From Veronia pacifica (GTDB lineage: Bacteria > Pseudomonadota > Gammaproteobacteria > Enterobacterales > Vibrionaceae): a stretch of 64,000 bases of DNA. Positions 8,205 to 17,587 of this stretch are shown here, piece by piece. Where the stretch lies: contig NZ_LYBM01000001.1 in NCBI RefSeq assembly GCF_001707825.1, positions 62,001 to 126,000 of the forward strand. Direction: 5' to 3'. The translations under genes were made by a program, and so were the position numbers. Under the pieces are notes generated by a model that saw nothing but the letters and a program-made list of their open reading frames with translations, was not told the DNA's origin and did no database searches. Within the stretch, counting starts at the first letter, position 1; every line of letters begins with the position of its first letter.

Positions 8205-8822
8205 ATGATCACACTTCATCACCTTAATAAATCTCGCTCTAAGCGCATCATCTGGTTGCTTGAAGAGCTGGAGCAACCTTATGAGATTGCTGCTTATCAG
8301 CGTGACGCGACCACATTTCTGGCACCACCAGAACTGAAAGCGGTGCATCCATTGGGTAAGTCGCCTGTGTTGGAAATCGATGGCAAAGTGCTTGCTGAAT
8401 CAGGTGCCATTACTGAATATCTGATTCACCGTTATGCACCAGACACATTGGCACCTGCAAAAGATTCACCGGAATATGCCGATTACCTCTACTGGATGCA
8501 CTTTGCAGAAAGCTCAGCCATGTTGCCACTGCTGCTGGTAACCTTCCTGAAACGGGAACCAGCAAAAACGGAGTTTCTTGAGTCTTACGCCAACTCAGAA
8601 GCAGCCAATATACTCGGTTACATCAACCAGTGCCTTGAAGGTAAAAACTATCTGGTCGGCGATTCTCTGACAGGTGCAGATATAATGATGTCCTTTGTGA
8701 CGGATGTGCTTGCTCAGCAAGGTGTGATCGAAAACTTCCCGAACATTGCGGTGTATCATCAAACCCTCTCAGCACGACCTGCTTATCAAACTGCAGAGAA
8801 AACTGAGAAGGCGCACAATTAA
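8205..8822 (+). CDS. Glutathione S-transferase family protein
   Basis: 205 residues, standard GST length. The N-terminal thioredoxin-like domain begins MITLHHLNKSRSKRIIWLLE and includes the glutathione-binding segment GKSPVLEIDGKVLAESGAI (cis-Pro and Glu-Ser). The helical C-terminal domain contains the N-capping motif region LTGADIMMSF. It likely conjugates glutathione to the same electrophiles handled by YqhD and CurA, lies directly after curA and ends at a clear terminator. The substrate is unknown. Confidence 0.85.
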   Translation: MITLHHLNKSRSKRIIWLLEELEQPYEIAAYQRDATTFLAPPELKAVHPLGKSPVLEIDGKVLAESGAITEYLIHRYAPDTLAPAKDSPEYADYLYWMHFAESSAMLPLLLVTFLKREPAKTEFLESYANSEAANILGYINQCLEGKNYLVGDSLTGADIMMSFVTDVLAQQGVIENFPNIAVYHQTLSARPAYQTAEKTEKAHN

Positions 8823-8858
8823 TACGAGAGAAAGCGCATAACTAATACGAGAGAAAGC
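8820..8858 (+). repeat. 16-bp tandem duplication at the gst stop codon
   Basis: TAATACGAGAGAAAGC occurs at 8820-8835, including the gst stop, and again at 8843-8858, separated by seven bases. It looks like a small slippage duplication in the 3' untranslated region before the terminator hairpin. Confidence 0.8.
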
Positions 8859-8867
8859 ACGAGAAAA

Positions 8868-8894
8868 GCCGCCTATCAACTGGCGGCTTTTTTT
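8868..8894 (+). terminator. Rho-independent terminator after gst
   Basis: Stem GCCGCC / GGCGGC with an 8-base loop and a run of seven T at 8888-8894. It closes the yqhD-curA-gst group. Confidence 0.88.
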
Positions 8895-9034
8895 ACAACA
8901 ACGCCCAGTAAGTGCCCGCCCTACTCTCATTCCAGACAACCTTATCTTTATCACCCGAAAAGCTTTTGTCTTTCGCCAGTCTGATTCAAACCCGTTACTG
9001 TCATGTAAACCAATGATGAAAGGAAGCAATCACA

Positions 9035-9337
9035 ATGCATGATATGGCTAACCTGAAAAAGCTGGCAAAGCTAAAAGAACACAAACCCGAAACGACGAAA
9101 GGTTTTTGGGATTACGATAATCATGCCTTAGCAGAGGGTGTTATTCCGAAGAAATATAAAGAACTGATGGCCATAGCAGTGGGACTGACGACGCAATGTG
9201 TTTATTGCATTGAAGCCCATAAAAACGCGGCAATTAAAGCAGGTGCAACCGAAGAGGAATTTGCAGAGACAATACATATTGCTGCGGCACTCCGCGCAGG
9301 AGGCGCGCTGACACACGGTACTCACCTTTTTGACTAA
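9035..9337 (+). CDS. Carboxymuconolactone decarboxylase/AhpD-like protein
   Basis: A 100-residue single-domain protein of the AhpD-like superfamily. The redox motif TQCVYCIEAH (Cys55, Cys58, His62) is the CxxC...H active site of AhpD-type peroxide-linked reductases rather than of true decarboxylases. The C-terminal AALRAGGALTHGTH is typical. The ATG has AAAGGA upstream. It has its own transcription unit after the gst terminator. A role in peroxide or electrophile defence fits the neighbours but is inferred. Confidence 0.85.
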   Translation: MHDMANLKKLAKLKEHKPETTKGFWDYDNHALAEGVIPKKYKELMAIAVGLTTQCVYCIEAHKNAAIKAGATEEEFAETIHIAAALRAGGALTHGTHLFD

Positions 9338-9639
9338 TTGAAATAAATCTGCGCAAAGGCCAGTAATGAAATAATTACTGGCCTAATAAAAAAGGGCACT
9401 TAACTAAAAGTTAACGTATAGATTAAATTATAAAATGCCCATCAAGATAAATATACTGTAAAAGAAACTCTATGTTACAAACCATCATTCCATATATAAA
9501 TAATTGAAATTATTAATTAATAAAAGAAAAAATAAAACAGCAGAAATAAAAAGAAAAAAACTATTAAAGAGTTAAATTATTAAAACGTTATGGATATATG
9601 GAAAAAGTAATAAACAACCTTGGCTAAGGAATTTTCAGT
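9338..9639. other. AT-rich intergenic region before the orphan flagellin, with an inverted repeat
   Basis: It contains a 10-bp inverted repeat, GGCCAGTAAT / ATTACTGGCC at 9358-9383 (6-base loop), just after the AhpD-like gene. This lacks a T-run, so it is a weak terminator or processing hairpin. The remaining ~250 bases are very AT-rich and should hold the flagellin promoter; I saw no convincing sigma-28 or sigma-54 motif. Confidence 0.5.
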
Positions 9640-10878
9640 ATGGGTGGAAATATTGTAAATGACTACCAAGGGATGATGTTTCATCGGCATATTAATTATG
9701 CCAACGAGACAAATGCTACCTCGTCAAACAAGCTTGCATCAGGCATTCGGATAAACAGTGCCGGAGACGATGCCGCAGGTCTGATGATATCTAATCGGCT
9801 AATTTCCCAGAGTCGAGGATATGATGTTTCTATGCGAAACATAAACGATGGTATTTCCATTCTCCAAATTGCAGATGGTGCCATCGACGAATCTGTTGAA
9901 ATACTCCACCGCATGAGAGACCTCGCCCTCCAAGCCGCCAACGGCAGTAATGAGACGAAAGAGCGCGAAGCCTTACAACAAGAAGTCGTCGCCCTGCAAG
10001 ATGAGCTCTCACGAATCGCTGAAACCACTTCATTTGGTGGACAAAAACTGCTGAATGGCGAGTTCGGCACCCGATCCGTTCAGATAGGTGCTGAGTCTGG
10101 CGAAGCAATGCAACTATCACTGGGAAATATTCGCCCGGATCAGGAGGAATTTGGCGGTACTCTTTTCGTGGCAGAGAACAATATGTCAGATGATTGGGTT
10201 GTTCCCGAGGGCAACAACTACATCAGATTGTGGATAGAAAACGATTCTCAACTTTCAGAATATTTTGAGCTATTCGGAAAGGAGGGCGACGATCTTCAAG
10301 AGTTAGCGACCCGACTCAACAGTTTTAATGGCCAAGGAAATGGTTCATTCTCGGAGGATGCCTTTCGCTTTTCTGTCGGGGATGACAATACCCTTCAATT
10401 GTTCGTTAGCGAAGAGTGGCGAAACAATAATGTTCCCATTGGACACCAAGATGACACATGGATTTACGATGGTGATAATGGCTCTCAGACGCTGGTTGAT
10501 ATCCTCGGAATCAAAAATTACACTGATGGGGACACATTGAACCCACCCAATAACAGAAAAAGTGTTACGGTCGACGACATAGAAATTAGCACTATAAGTG
10601 GTGCTCAAGCTGCTGTTTCTGTTATCGACGTCACCGCCAAAAGACTCAATGAGCAACGCTCAGAAATTAGCGCAATGCATAGTAAGCTAGAGCACAGCCT
10701 TAACAATCTTGGTAAAAGTAATGAGAGTATTGCTGCTGCGACGAGCCGAATTCAGGACACTGACTTTGGTAAAGAGACGGTGAGATTCACTAAATCATCC
10801 ATGCTTCAAAGTGCGGGAATGTCGATGCTTTCGCAAGCAAAGTCTATTTCGCAGTCTTATTTGCAGTTACTGCGTTAA
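9640..10878 (+). CDS. Orphan flagellin-family protein
   Basis: 412 residues with both conserved flagellin ends. The N-terminal D0/D1 region contains NKLASGIRINSAGDDAAGLM and ADGAIDESVEILHRMRDLAL. The C-terminal D1/D0 region contains ISGAQAAVSVIDVTAKRLNE and ends QAKSISQSYLQLLR. The central ~150 residues (about 165-315) are acidic and unlike typical flagellin domains. The extreme N-terminus (MGGNIVNDYQGMMFHRHINY) is atypical. AAGGA precedes the ATG. There are no other flagellar genes in the window. It may be a minor filament protein or an extracellular filament of different use. Confidence 0.85.
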   Translation: MGGNIVNDYQGMMFHRHINYANETNATSSNKLASGIRINSAGDDAAGLMISNRLISQSRGYDVSMRNINDGISILQIADGAIDESVEILHRMRDLALQAANGSNETKEREALQQEVVALQDELSRIAETTSFGGQKLLNGEFGTRSVQIGAESGEAMQLSLGNIRPDQEEFGGTLFVAENNMSDDWVVPEGNNYIRLWIENDSQLSEYFELFGKEGDDLQELATRLNSFNGQGNGSFSEDAFRFSVGDDNTLQLFVSEEWRNNNVPIGHQDDTWIYDGDNGSQTLVDILGIKNYTDGDTLNPPNNRKSVTVDDIEISTISGAQAAVSVIDVTAKRLNEQRSEISAMHSKLEHSLNNLGKSNESIAAATSRIQDTDFGKETVRFTKSSMLQSAGMSMLSQAKSISQSYLQLLR

Positions 10879-11073
10879 CCCTTCCTAGATAAGTCTTTTA
10901 GTCATCTCGTACGAAGTCACCCGGCATAGCAGTAGTGTTTTCATACGATTAACCCGAATTGTACCGCATTTGCTAACCACCCTCCTTGTACGCACATGAC
11001 GAAAGCGTAAAGCTTCAATATATTCCTGTATTCAAAAATGCAATTTTAATTAGATAGATACGAGGAAAACTCG

Positions 11074-11850
11074 GTGACGAAGCTGACTGTAAAAAATGCA
11101 TCAAGACGAGTAGATGGCACAGATATTCTGTCGACGGTGTCTATCGAATTTAACCCGGGTGTCACAGGTCTTGTTGGTGCCAATGGTGCTGGAAAATCCA
11201 GCTTACTGAGAGCTATCGCCTTACTCGACCCCCTGTCTGAGGGGGACATACTGATCAACGGAAAAAGCGTTATCGGAAAACCTCAGACGCTTTACCAACA
11301 GCTTGGTATTGTTTTTCAGCATAGTCCTTGTTTCGAGCATCTCTCTGTGACTGAATTTTTGCATTACATTGCAGCAATGAAAGGTATAAGGAGGCATGTT
11401 GCTGAGGGTCAAATTTCCCAGTGGCTGAATAAAGTCAATCTAAGCTCGGTTAAAGATCGCCTGATGTCTGATTGCTCAGGAGGAATGAGGCAGCGGGTCG
11501 GTATTGTTCAGGCATTATTGGGAAACCCTAACATCCTGTTGCTGGATGAGCCCACTGTGGCACTCGACCACAATGAGAGGCTCTCATTTTATTCTTTTAT
11601 CAAAGACATCAGCAAAACGACCACTGTCATTATCGTCAGCCACCTTAGTGATGACATGGAAGCACTCGCCGATCGCCTCGTTTTTCTCGCACAGGGAAAA
11701 GTTATCAAAACAGGTGACCTTGATGCACTTAAAGCCGAGGCCAGTCAGAGTCAGACCAAGGCACCTCTCGCCGTAGACGATATCATCTCCCATTTCTTGA
11801 CGCAGACCAATGAGACACATGAAAAGGAGGAGGTGTTATGTGGCGTGTAA
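11074..11850 (+). CDS. ABC transporter ATP-binding protein
   Basis: 258 residues starting at GTG 11074 behind CGAGGAAAA. Walker A is GANGAGKSS, the signature is CSGGMRQRVG and Walker B is ILLLDEPTVALDH, followed by the H-loop VSHLSDD. This is the nucleotide-binding subunit of an ABC-2 type exporter. The stop overlaps the start of the permease gene by 13 bases. Substrate unknown; the CcmA-type architecture fits a drug, peptide or polysaccharide exporter. Confidence 0.88.
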   Translation: MTKLTVKNASRRVDGTDILSTVSIEFNPGVTGLVGANGAGKSSLLRAIALLDPLSEGDILINGKSVIGKPQTLYQQLGIVFQHSPCFEHLSVTEFLHYIAAMKGIRRHVAEGQISQWLNKVNLSSVKDRLMSDCSGGMRQRVGIVQALLGNPNILLLDEPTVALDHNERLSFYSFIKDISKTTTVIIVSHLSDDMEALADRLVFLAQGKVIKTGDLDALKAEASQSQTKAPLAVDDIISHFLTQTNETHEKEEVLCGV

Positions 11851-13394
11851 CAATGCTGGATGTAAAACAACGTCTCCACGCACATTCAGTCTGGATTGCC
11901 ATTTTACTTACCGTCACATTGACCTGTTTTTTATTTCCGGGCGAGAAAGCTGGCTATCGTGTCATTGATATCAACGACTATAGGGGAACGTATAATTCTG
12001 CCTGGATGGGGACATCGTTGGCATTGGTTGGCTCTTATCTGCTTTCCATCTTTGGTTATTACTGGCTAAACGGCTCAGTTGACAGGGATCGTCAAAGCAA
12101 GATGCTGGAGCTTATCCATACCACAGGCCAGTCGCCGCGTCGGTATTTACTGGTTAGATGGACGGGGCACGTAATCTTATTATCGCTCCTCGCTATTACG
12201 TCTATGGTCACTGCAGGCATATTACAGTGTTTCCTCAGTCCTGAATCAGCGATAATGTTTGCAGACTATGCCGTACCGTTTTTCCTGCTTGTCTTGCCCT
12301 CGATACTGCTGACCAGCGCCTTCATTTTATTGTTCGATATGTGGCAAAAACCGGGATCGACAGCCAAAAACTGGCTCTACTTTCTGTCCTGGTCTGTCAT
12401 TACATCAGCAGGGCTGTTGGGGTTTTCAGCCCATACTTTAGTGACATCGGGCATGGAAAGTGATTTTGCTCATCTTGGTATGACAGGAACCGGCTCGATC
12501 TCCATTGGCTTTACCCCCCTAGAGAACGCCCAACAAATAGTAAACTGGCAGGGTCTAAACTTATCCTTGGAGAGCTGGCTTCCCGCTGTTTACCACCTGT
12601 TGACGACGCTTTTACTGCTGATGATATGCCTCACTCGGGCCAAAAAAGCCATTCCGGGGGCGCATAATAAGCGGCATGACAGGCAACCAACTGTTAGTGA
12701 ATCTTCAAAGCGTCATGGGCTGATAACATGGTTAGTTGCTCGCTCGCATCTTCCCTCGCAGCTGGCAGAACATGTTTTTACACATCGTTTTTGTGCAGAG
12801 GTACGTTTGATTGAACATACACTGAGCGCAAAGCTTTTGATTGTCGCACTCGGTGTTTCTGCGCTCTCTCTCGTTTTACCCCTGTCGGCAGTGAAAAGTG
12901 TCATACTGGCCGTTGCCGTGACACTGCCCGTTCTCATGCTGGCTCCACTCCACACCCTTGACCACCAGTCAAAGATCAAAGAGCTTCTCAAGACGCTCGG
13001 ACAAACAGGTATTCAACGTCTACGACGACCATTAGCGATGTTTTACCTGATAAATCTCAGTTTGGCTGGCGTGACAATCCGTTTCGCGATCACGGGTGAG
13101 ATAACTGCTCTGCTTCACTGGTTAGCTTTTTTGACGATCAGCGTATTTCTGCCCTATCTGCTGGCTACTTTCACACGCTCAAATAAAGTGTTTGAACTGC
13201 TTTTCATCAGCTTTTGGGTAACGGGTATATTGAATAAGGAGCCAGTAGCCGACTTTGTTGGTGTGTCAGGTTCTCACACTGCAATGACGGTGACACTGGC
13301 ATTCGCCGGGGGTTGCATCATCGCCTGTGTTTTTATCGCCCTACTGAATCCAACTTTCTCTATTAACAAAGTGAAAAAAAGCATCGCAAAATAA
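11838..13394 (+). CDS. ABC-2 type membrane permease partner
   Basis: 518 residues with about ten to twelve hydrophobic segments, for example WIAILLTVTLTCFL near the start and LAFAGGCIIACVFIALL near the end. Segments such as DRQSKMLELIHTTGQSPRRY resemble the cytoplasmic elbow of ABC-2 permeases. An AGGAGG ribosome site sits 9 bases before ATG 11838 within the end of the ATPase gene, so the two subunits are translationally coupled. A bidirectional terminator follows. No accessory protein is adjacent, so substrate cannot be inferred. Confidence 0.78.
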   Translation: MWRVTMLDVKQRLHAHSVWIAILLTVTLTCFLFPGEKAGYRVIDINDYRGTYNSAWMGTSLALVGSYLLSIFGYYWLNGSVDRDRQSKMLELIHTTGQSPRRYLLVRWTGHVILLSLLAITSMVTAGILQCFLSPESAIMFADYAVPFFLLVLPSILLTSAFILLFDMWQKPGSTAKNWLYFLSWSVITSAGLLGFSAHTLVTSGMESDFAHLGMTGTGSISIGFTPLENAQQIVNWQGLNLSLESWLPAVYHLLTTLLLLMICLTRAKKAIPGAHNKRHDRQPTVSESSKRHGLITWLVARSHLPSQLAEHVFTHRFCAEVRLIEHTLSAKLLIVALGVSALSLVLPLSAVKSVILAVAVTLPVLMLAPLHTLDHQSKIKELLKTLGQTGIQRLRRPLAMFYLINLSLAGVTIRFAITGEITALLHWLAFLTISVFLPYLLATFTRSNKVFELLFISFWVTGILNKEPVADFVGVSGSHTAMTVTLAFAGGCIIACVFIALLNPTFSINKVKKSIAK

Positions 13395-13409
13395 CGTGTT
13401 GTTTTCCAA

Positions 13410-13440
13410 TTAAAAAAGGCACCCAAGGTGCCTTTTTTAA
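13410..13440. terminator. Bidirectional rho-independent terminator
   Basis: A perfect 14-bp inverted repeat TTAAAAAAGGCACC / GGTGCCTTTTTTAA with loop CAA. It serves the ABC permease on the plus strand and the converging phytase/esterase-like gene on the minus strand. Confidence 0.92.
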
Positions 13441-13454
13441 CATGGTCTATATTG

Positions 13455-15674
13455 CTATTTTGCCAGGCTGAACGACTGTCCATTCACACCCAGTTCGAAA
13501 AACAGGGTTTCGCCAGCACTGTCATCCACACCGTCGTTATCAGTCACCGCGAATGCTCGCCCATCTTTCGTGATAGCAAAGCCTTCGATTTTGTCAGTAA
13601 CATAACCATTAGTGGATTTAAGGTCTGTCATGAAATCATACACAGTCTTCTTGGTAACAACTGGAAGCTCCTCCGTCAATGCGACAGGTTTCGCGTCTGC
13701 CAAATTGACTCGGGTAAGACGCTTAACTCTTGCATCCGCCCCCAACTGATTATCGCGCTCAATCAGATACAGTGCATCGCCATAAGCGGTGATCTCAGAG
13801 AGACCCACCCAGCCTTTGGTTGTCGGTTCTGTGGGATAACGAACCGCACTCCACTCTCGGGTTTTGATATTGTAACGCACCAGTTTAACCGTATCCTTTG
13901 GATCATCTTTCCAGCTGCGCTGAATCGCTACCCATAAGTTGTCGCCGACGCGGGTGATCCCCTCAGCACCATAACGTTTCTCAACCGCGAGTAATTCTGG
14001 TGGGAAGTTAACCGTCTGCGTAATGTTACCCTCTGCATCGGTGCGATAAAGCGCATGAGGAATACCTTTATCGGTGCGGCCCTCAGATGCCAACCAGAAG
14101 CCGCCATTTCCGTCAGTAGTGATACCTTCAAGATCGAGTTTTTTCGCAGGCTTACCATCACGCTTAACCACCAGCTGTTTGGTGATTTTTGCTGGTTTTG
14201 AGCTTGCATCAATCAGGAAAATAGATGGCTGACCTTTGTAGAAGCTATCGTTGACGGCGTAGAGGCGGTTAGCGTTATCTTGGTCTGCCACCAGTCCGGA
14301 AAGCGCTCCCCAGCCAATTGGCTTGCCATTCACCATAACAGATTGAATCTGCGGATATTGGTTTGTCGTTGCAGTCTGCTCAAACAGCATGACGTGTGCA
14401 CGAGCACCGCCGTCTTCAATCAAATCTTTCTCATTGGCTGTCGCCAGCAGGTTACGACCCGGAATCGCGGCGGCTGATTCTGGCGAGATACCGGATGGTA
14501 GCAGTTGAACAAACTCAGGCGCTCCACCTGTATCACGGTAAACACCGACCAGTGACGCACGCTCTGAGAGAACAAAGATGTAGGTTTCACCGTTGAAGGT
14601 ACCGATTTCAAGGCCTTCAGGCTCAATTCCCTTATTACCAGAACGCTTCTCTGGATAGTGCCCCGCCATTGCTGCGCGGTATTCAAAATCAAGACCCGAT
14701 TCAAACAACACTTCGCCTTTTTTGTTGAAGATGGTGAAGCCGCGTGAACCGCCTTCGTAGTCACCTTCATTCGCCGTCACAAAGCGATCATTATCAAGCC
14801 ATTTGACAGCATCTGGTTCGCGTTTTCTGTTTTCCTGCTGACCGTCGAATGTCAATGCACCCTCTTCCTCAACATCGACATTGTTTAGCGCGACAGCACC
14901 TGCTGAGAAGTGATTAAGCACTTTACCCGTATTGCCATCAACGATAGCGATGTGGTTATTTTCTTGCAGAGTAACAACGATTTCATTCAGGTTATTGATG
15001 GCAACAAACTCTGGCTCTGGATCCGTTGGAGCGATTTCTGCCAATCCACTGAACGAGATTTTTCGAACCGCATTGCAGTCCAGCATCCCATCTTGTAGGC
15101 CGACCAACGTAAGGTGACCTGCCGGATACTGAGGCAATACGCCATCGTTCAGATCCTCATCGCGCTCGTTTTCAATCGCAACAGCCACGAAACTGGCATC
15201 TTTTGCAATGGCAACAGAATCGGGCTGTCCACCGAGGTCACACCCCGCTAACTGTTGGCGTGTTTTCAGATCCCACTGGCCGATAATGCCGGAAGGCTGG
15301 GTGTAGCTTTCAGACGTGTTGACTGCCGAAATAACGGTGTGGTTCAGCACATCTACTGATGTCGGCTCTCCCTGCAACGCGATAAATCCGTCTGCTACTG
15401 GCTGTTTTGGATTGGTGATATTGATGATACCCAGTCCACCGAGAGGGCCATCTGAATACACCAGCGTATTACCTTCTTCGGTCGCTGCAATGATCTCAGC
15501 TGACGTCTCCGAATCCAGACTTTTATCTGCGGGTAAATTTGCGACTGTGCTGAACGAGCTGATGCGTTCAAAGCCAGCGGGTTGGGTTATGTCTGCGATA
15601 GCGCCTTGCGCAGCGACACTGCATGCTACAGCCAGGAATGTCATTCGTAACGTGCGGTGATGATTAACAGCCAT
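13455..15674 (-). CDS. Secreted beta-propeller protein with phytase/esterase-like domain
   Basis: About 739 residues from ATG 15674 (AAGGAAG upstream; a GTG three codons earlier is less well spaced). A Sec signal (MTFLAVACSVAAQGAIA) is followed by an N-terminal propeller of the choice-of-anchor-I type up to about residue 460. A C-terminal esterase-like phytase domain holds KKLDLEGITTDGNGGFWLAS, GAEGITRVGDNLWVAIQ and DKIEGFAITKDGRAFAVTDN, where the acidic/EG motifs recur as in that family. It is probably periplasmic or secreted and may act on phosphate esters; the actual substrate is unknown. It is transcribed alone. Confidence 0.78.
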   Translation of the reverse strand: MAVNHHRTLRMTFLAVACSVAAQGAIADITQPAGFERISSFSTVANLPADKSLDSETSAEIIAATEEGNTLVYSDGPLGGLGIINITNPKQPVADGFIALQGEPTSVDVLNHTVISAVNTSESYTQPSGIIGQWDLKTRQQLAGCDLGGQPDSVAIAKDASFVAVAIENERDEDLNDGVLPQYPAGHLTLVGLQDGMLDCNAVRKISFSGLAEIAPTDPEPEFVAINNLNEIVVTLQENNHIAIVDGNTGKVLNHFSAGAVALNNVDVEEEGALTFDGQQENRKREPDAVKWLDNDRFVTANEGDYEGGSRGFTIFNKKGEVLFESGLDFEYRAAMAGHYPEKRSGNKGIEPEGLEIGTFNGETYIFVLSERASLVGVYRDTGGAPEFVQLLPSGISPESAAAIPGRNLLATANEKDLIEDGGARAHVMLFEQTATTNQYPQIQSVMVNGKPIGWGALSGLVADQDNANRLYAVNDSFYKGQPSIFLIDASSKPAKITKQLVVKRDGKPAKKLDLEGITTDGNGGFWLASEGRTDKGIPHALYRTDAEGNITQTVNFPPELLAVEKRYGAEGITRVGDNLWVAIQRSWKDDPKDTVKLVRYNIKTREWSAVRYPTEPTTKGWVGLSEITAYGDALYLIERDNQLGADARVKRLTRVNLADAKPVALTEELPVVTKKTVYDFMTDLKSTNGYVTDKIEGFAITKDGRAFAVTDNDGVDDSAGETLFFELGVNGQSFSLAK

Positions 15675-15805
15675 TTGTCTCACTTCCTTGTATGAACTAT
15701 ATACAGAGGAGGCAATATTTCCCGGATAGTATGTAGATATGATGACTAAAAAATGTCAATAAAATGACTGTTGTTAAAATTAATTACTCCGTCGGTGATT
15801 TGTCG

Positions 15806-16351
15806 TTAACCTTTGAGGAATTCAATCAAGCGTCCGATGAATCTTGAGTGCTTTCGAAGGGGTAATGCCATTTTTTGACTAGTGACAACATCTCCACTTG
15901 GCAAATGATGAATCTGCCCCTCTTCTTCATATTTAAATCCAATCGATTCGTATAAAGAAATAGCCGTATCGTTTGATTTATACACCAAGAGAGAGATGGT
16001 CTGATAACCAAAGCGATGGCAGTCTTTTATCGCCGTTTCGATTAGCGTTCGGCCAATACCCAGCCCTCTATAATTCTTACTCACCATAATACCCAATACA
16101 CCAGTCTTATCGGCATCCTCAGCATTCATACCGCACATAGAGCCGGGAAACACCTCAACACTGGCGATCAACTGATCCCTTTCATATATCACAAAGTTTG
16201 GGATACGCTCCTTCTCAACCCTCTCAATGGCTCTCAATAATCTCTCTTTGGGTGGCACATCGTTGCTGAGGTATTTACCTTCATGATAAACGTCTTTCCA
16301 TAGACGAATAAAATTGTCGGTATCTGCCCTCGTTATTCTTTTAATTTCCAT
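15806..16351 (-). CDS. GNAT-family N-acetyltransferase
   Basis: 181 residues with the GNAT fold. The acetyl-CoA loop is seen as VSKNYRGLGIGRTLIETAI (the R/Q-x-x-G-x-G/A motif) and the end motif as NDTAISLYESIGFKYEEEG. The acceptor cannot be predicted. It lies between the phytase-like gene and the MFS gene on the same strand, but with no obvious operon link to either. Confidence 0.85.
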   Translation of the reverse strand: MEIKRITRADTDNFIRLWKDVYHEGKYLSNDVPPKERLLRAIERVEKERIPNFVIYERDQLIASVEVFPGSMCGMNAEDADKTGVLGIMVSKNYRGLGIGRTLIETAIKDCHRFGYQTISLLVYKSNDTAISLYESIGFKYEEEGQIHHLPSGDVVTSQKMALPLRKHSRFIGRLIEFLKG

Positions 16352-16399
16352 ATCATCATTCTTTTTATTTGGGCGTCAGTCCCACTGAGCCCTCTTCTA

Positions 16400-17587
16400 T
16401 CATGTGTATTCAGCTTTAAATACAATATTCTTTTGGCTGTAAAAATAGAAAATAGACAACATCACCAGAGCAAGGCTAACGGTGGTTAAGGAGACAAAAA
16501 AAGTATTTTTATATCCATAATATTGCGCCACTATCCCCATCACCGAACTCCCCAGCATTGATCCCGCTGACATGGCACTGAAGTAAATGGCTGATGATTT
16601 TCCGACATGATTGGGAGCGTGATCTTGTAGCAAGGAGACAGCAAGACCGACGAAGATGCCAAAAAATGCGCCGTTGAATAATTGAATAGCGGCAAATTGC
16701 CATACCTCGTTTGCGAACTGCAAAGAGATAAAAAAAGCCTGCCCAAAAACAAAACTAAGCATCAAGAGACGTACTTTGCCAACCCTCTGTGCCAGCCACC
16801 CAGCGAGGAGCATAATAGGTACTTCAAACGCGGCACCAATACCAATGAAAATACCCGGTAAGGTGGTTGGTAAACCGAGATCCTCAGTGAGATAAAGGGG
16901 CATGGCTGACATGTAAGACATTCTCGCTAAACTGGCAAGGAGAATGATGGCACCGAGATAATAGATCACCAGAGGTAAACGGCCCTTTTTTTCCTGTGAA
17001 GATTGGGCAGTCACCGCCCGATTGTCTTCAGGCAAATAACGCCAGGTGATAAAGAGTGCCAAGCACGCAAATAAAGCAGCAATGGTGAAGTTACTGCGGA
17101 AGCCAAGATAATCAATACAGAGAAAAGCAAGAGATGGGCCCACCACCATAAACAAAGAAACAGAAGACCTCATTTTTGACATGACTTGAGTGGTATTCTG
17201 CTCTGAGCGCTCAGCAAAGCTACGGATCATCGTCAGTAACAAGGTGATTGAAGATGAGCCTACTGACATCAACATAATGCCGGTAAGTACAGCTTGCCAA
17301 AATTCAGTGAGCACAGAAAAAGAGAGGGCTGCACAGACTAACGCGATCAGCGCTGTGATCATCAATTTTTTTTTCGACACACCTCTGTCAGCGAGTCCTC
17401 CCATCATATAACTCGCAATGATGGCAGCAGTGGCTGTTCCCACTGTGTAGACACCAATATACCCGGGTTCAATACCGAGTCCCTGAACCAAGAATAGGCT
17501 CATGACGGGAAGCATGAAAAAGTAGACAATAGCAGTGAGAATATTGACACTCAGATAAGTACCAGACTCACCCCGGAAGAACTCCAT
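16400..17587 (-). CDS. Sugar efflux-type MFS transporter (SetA-like)
   Basis: 395 residues from ATG 17587, with twelve predicted membrane segments. SetA-like features include MRSSVSLFMVVGPSLAFL and the loop GGLADRGVSKKKLMI between helices 2 and 3. SetA proteins expel sugars and analogues to relieve sugar-phosphate stress. A TTG-initiated extension to 17641 is possible but adds nothing recognisable. No clear Shine-Dalgarno was seen. The C-terminal half contains IFIGIGAAFEVPIMLLAGWL, also normal for the family. Confidence 0.78.
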   Translation of the reverse strand: MEFFRGESGTYLSVNILTAIVYFFMLPVMSLFLVQGLGIEPGYIGVYTVGTATAAIIASYMMGGLADRGVSKKKLMITALIALVCAALSFSVLTEFWQAVLTGIMLMSVGSSSITLLLTMIRSFAERSEQNTTQVMSKMRSSVSLFMVVGPSLAFLCIDYLGFRSNFTIAALFACLALFITWRYLPEDNRAVTAQSSQEKKGRLPLVIYYLGAIILLASLARMSYMSAMPLYLTEDLGLPTTLPGIFIGIGAAFEVPIMLLAGWLAQRVGKVRLLMLSFVFGQAFFISLQFANEVWQFAAIQLFNGAFFGIFVGLAVSLLQDHAPNHVGKSSAIYFSAMSAGSMLGSSVMGIVAQYYGYKNTFFVSLTTVSLALVMLSIFYFYSQKNIVFKAEYT

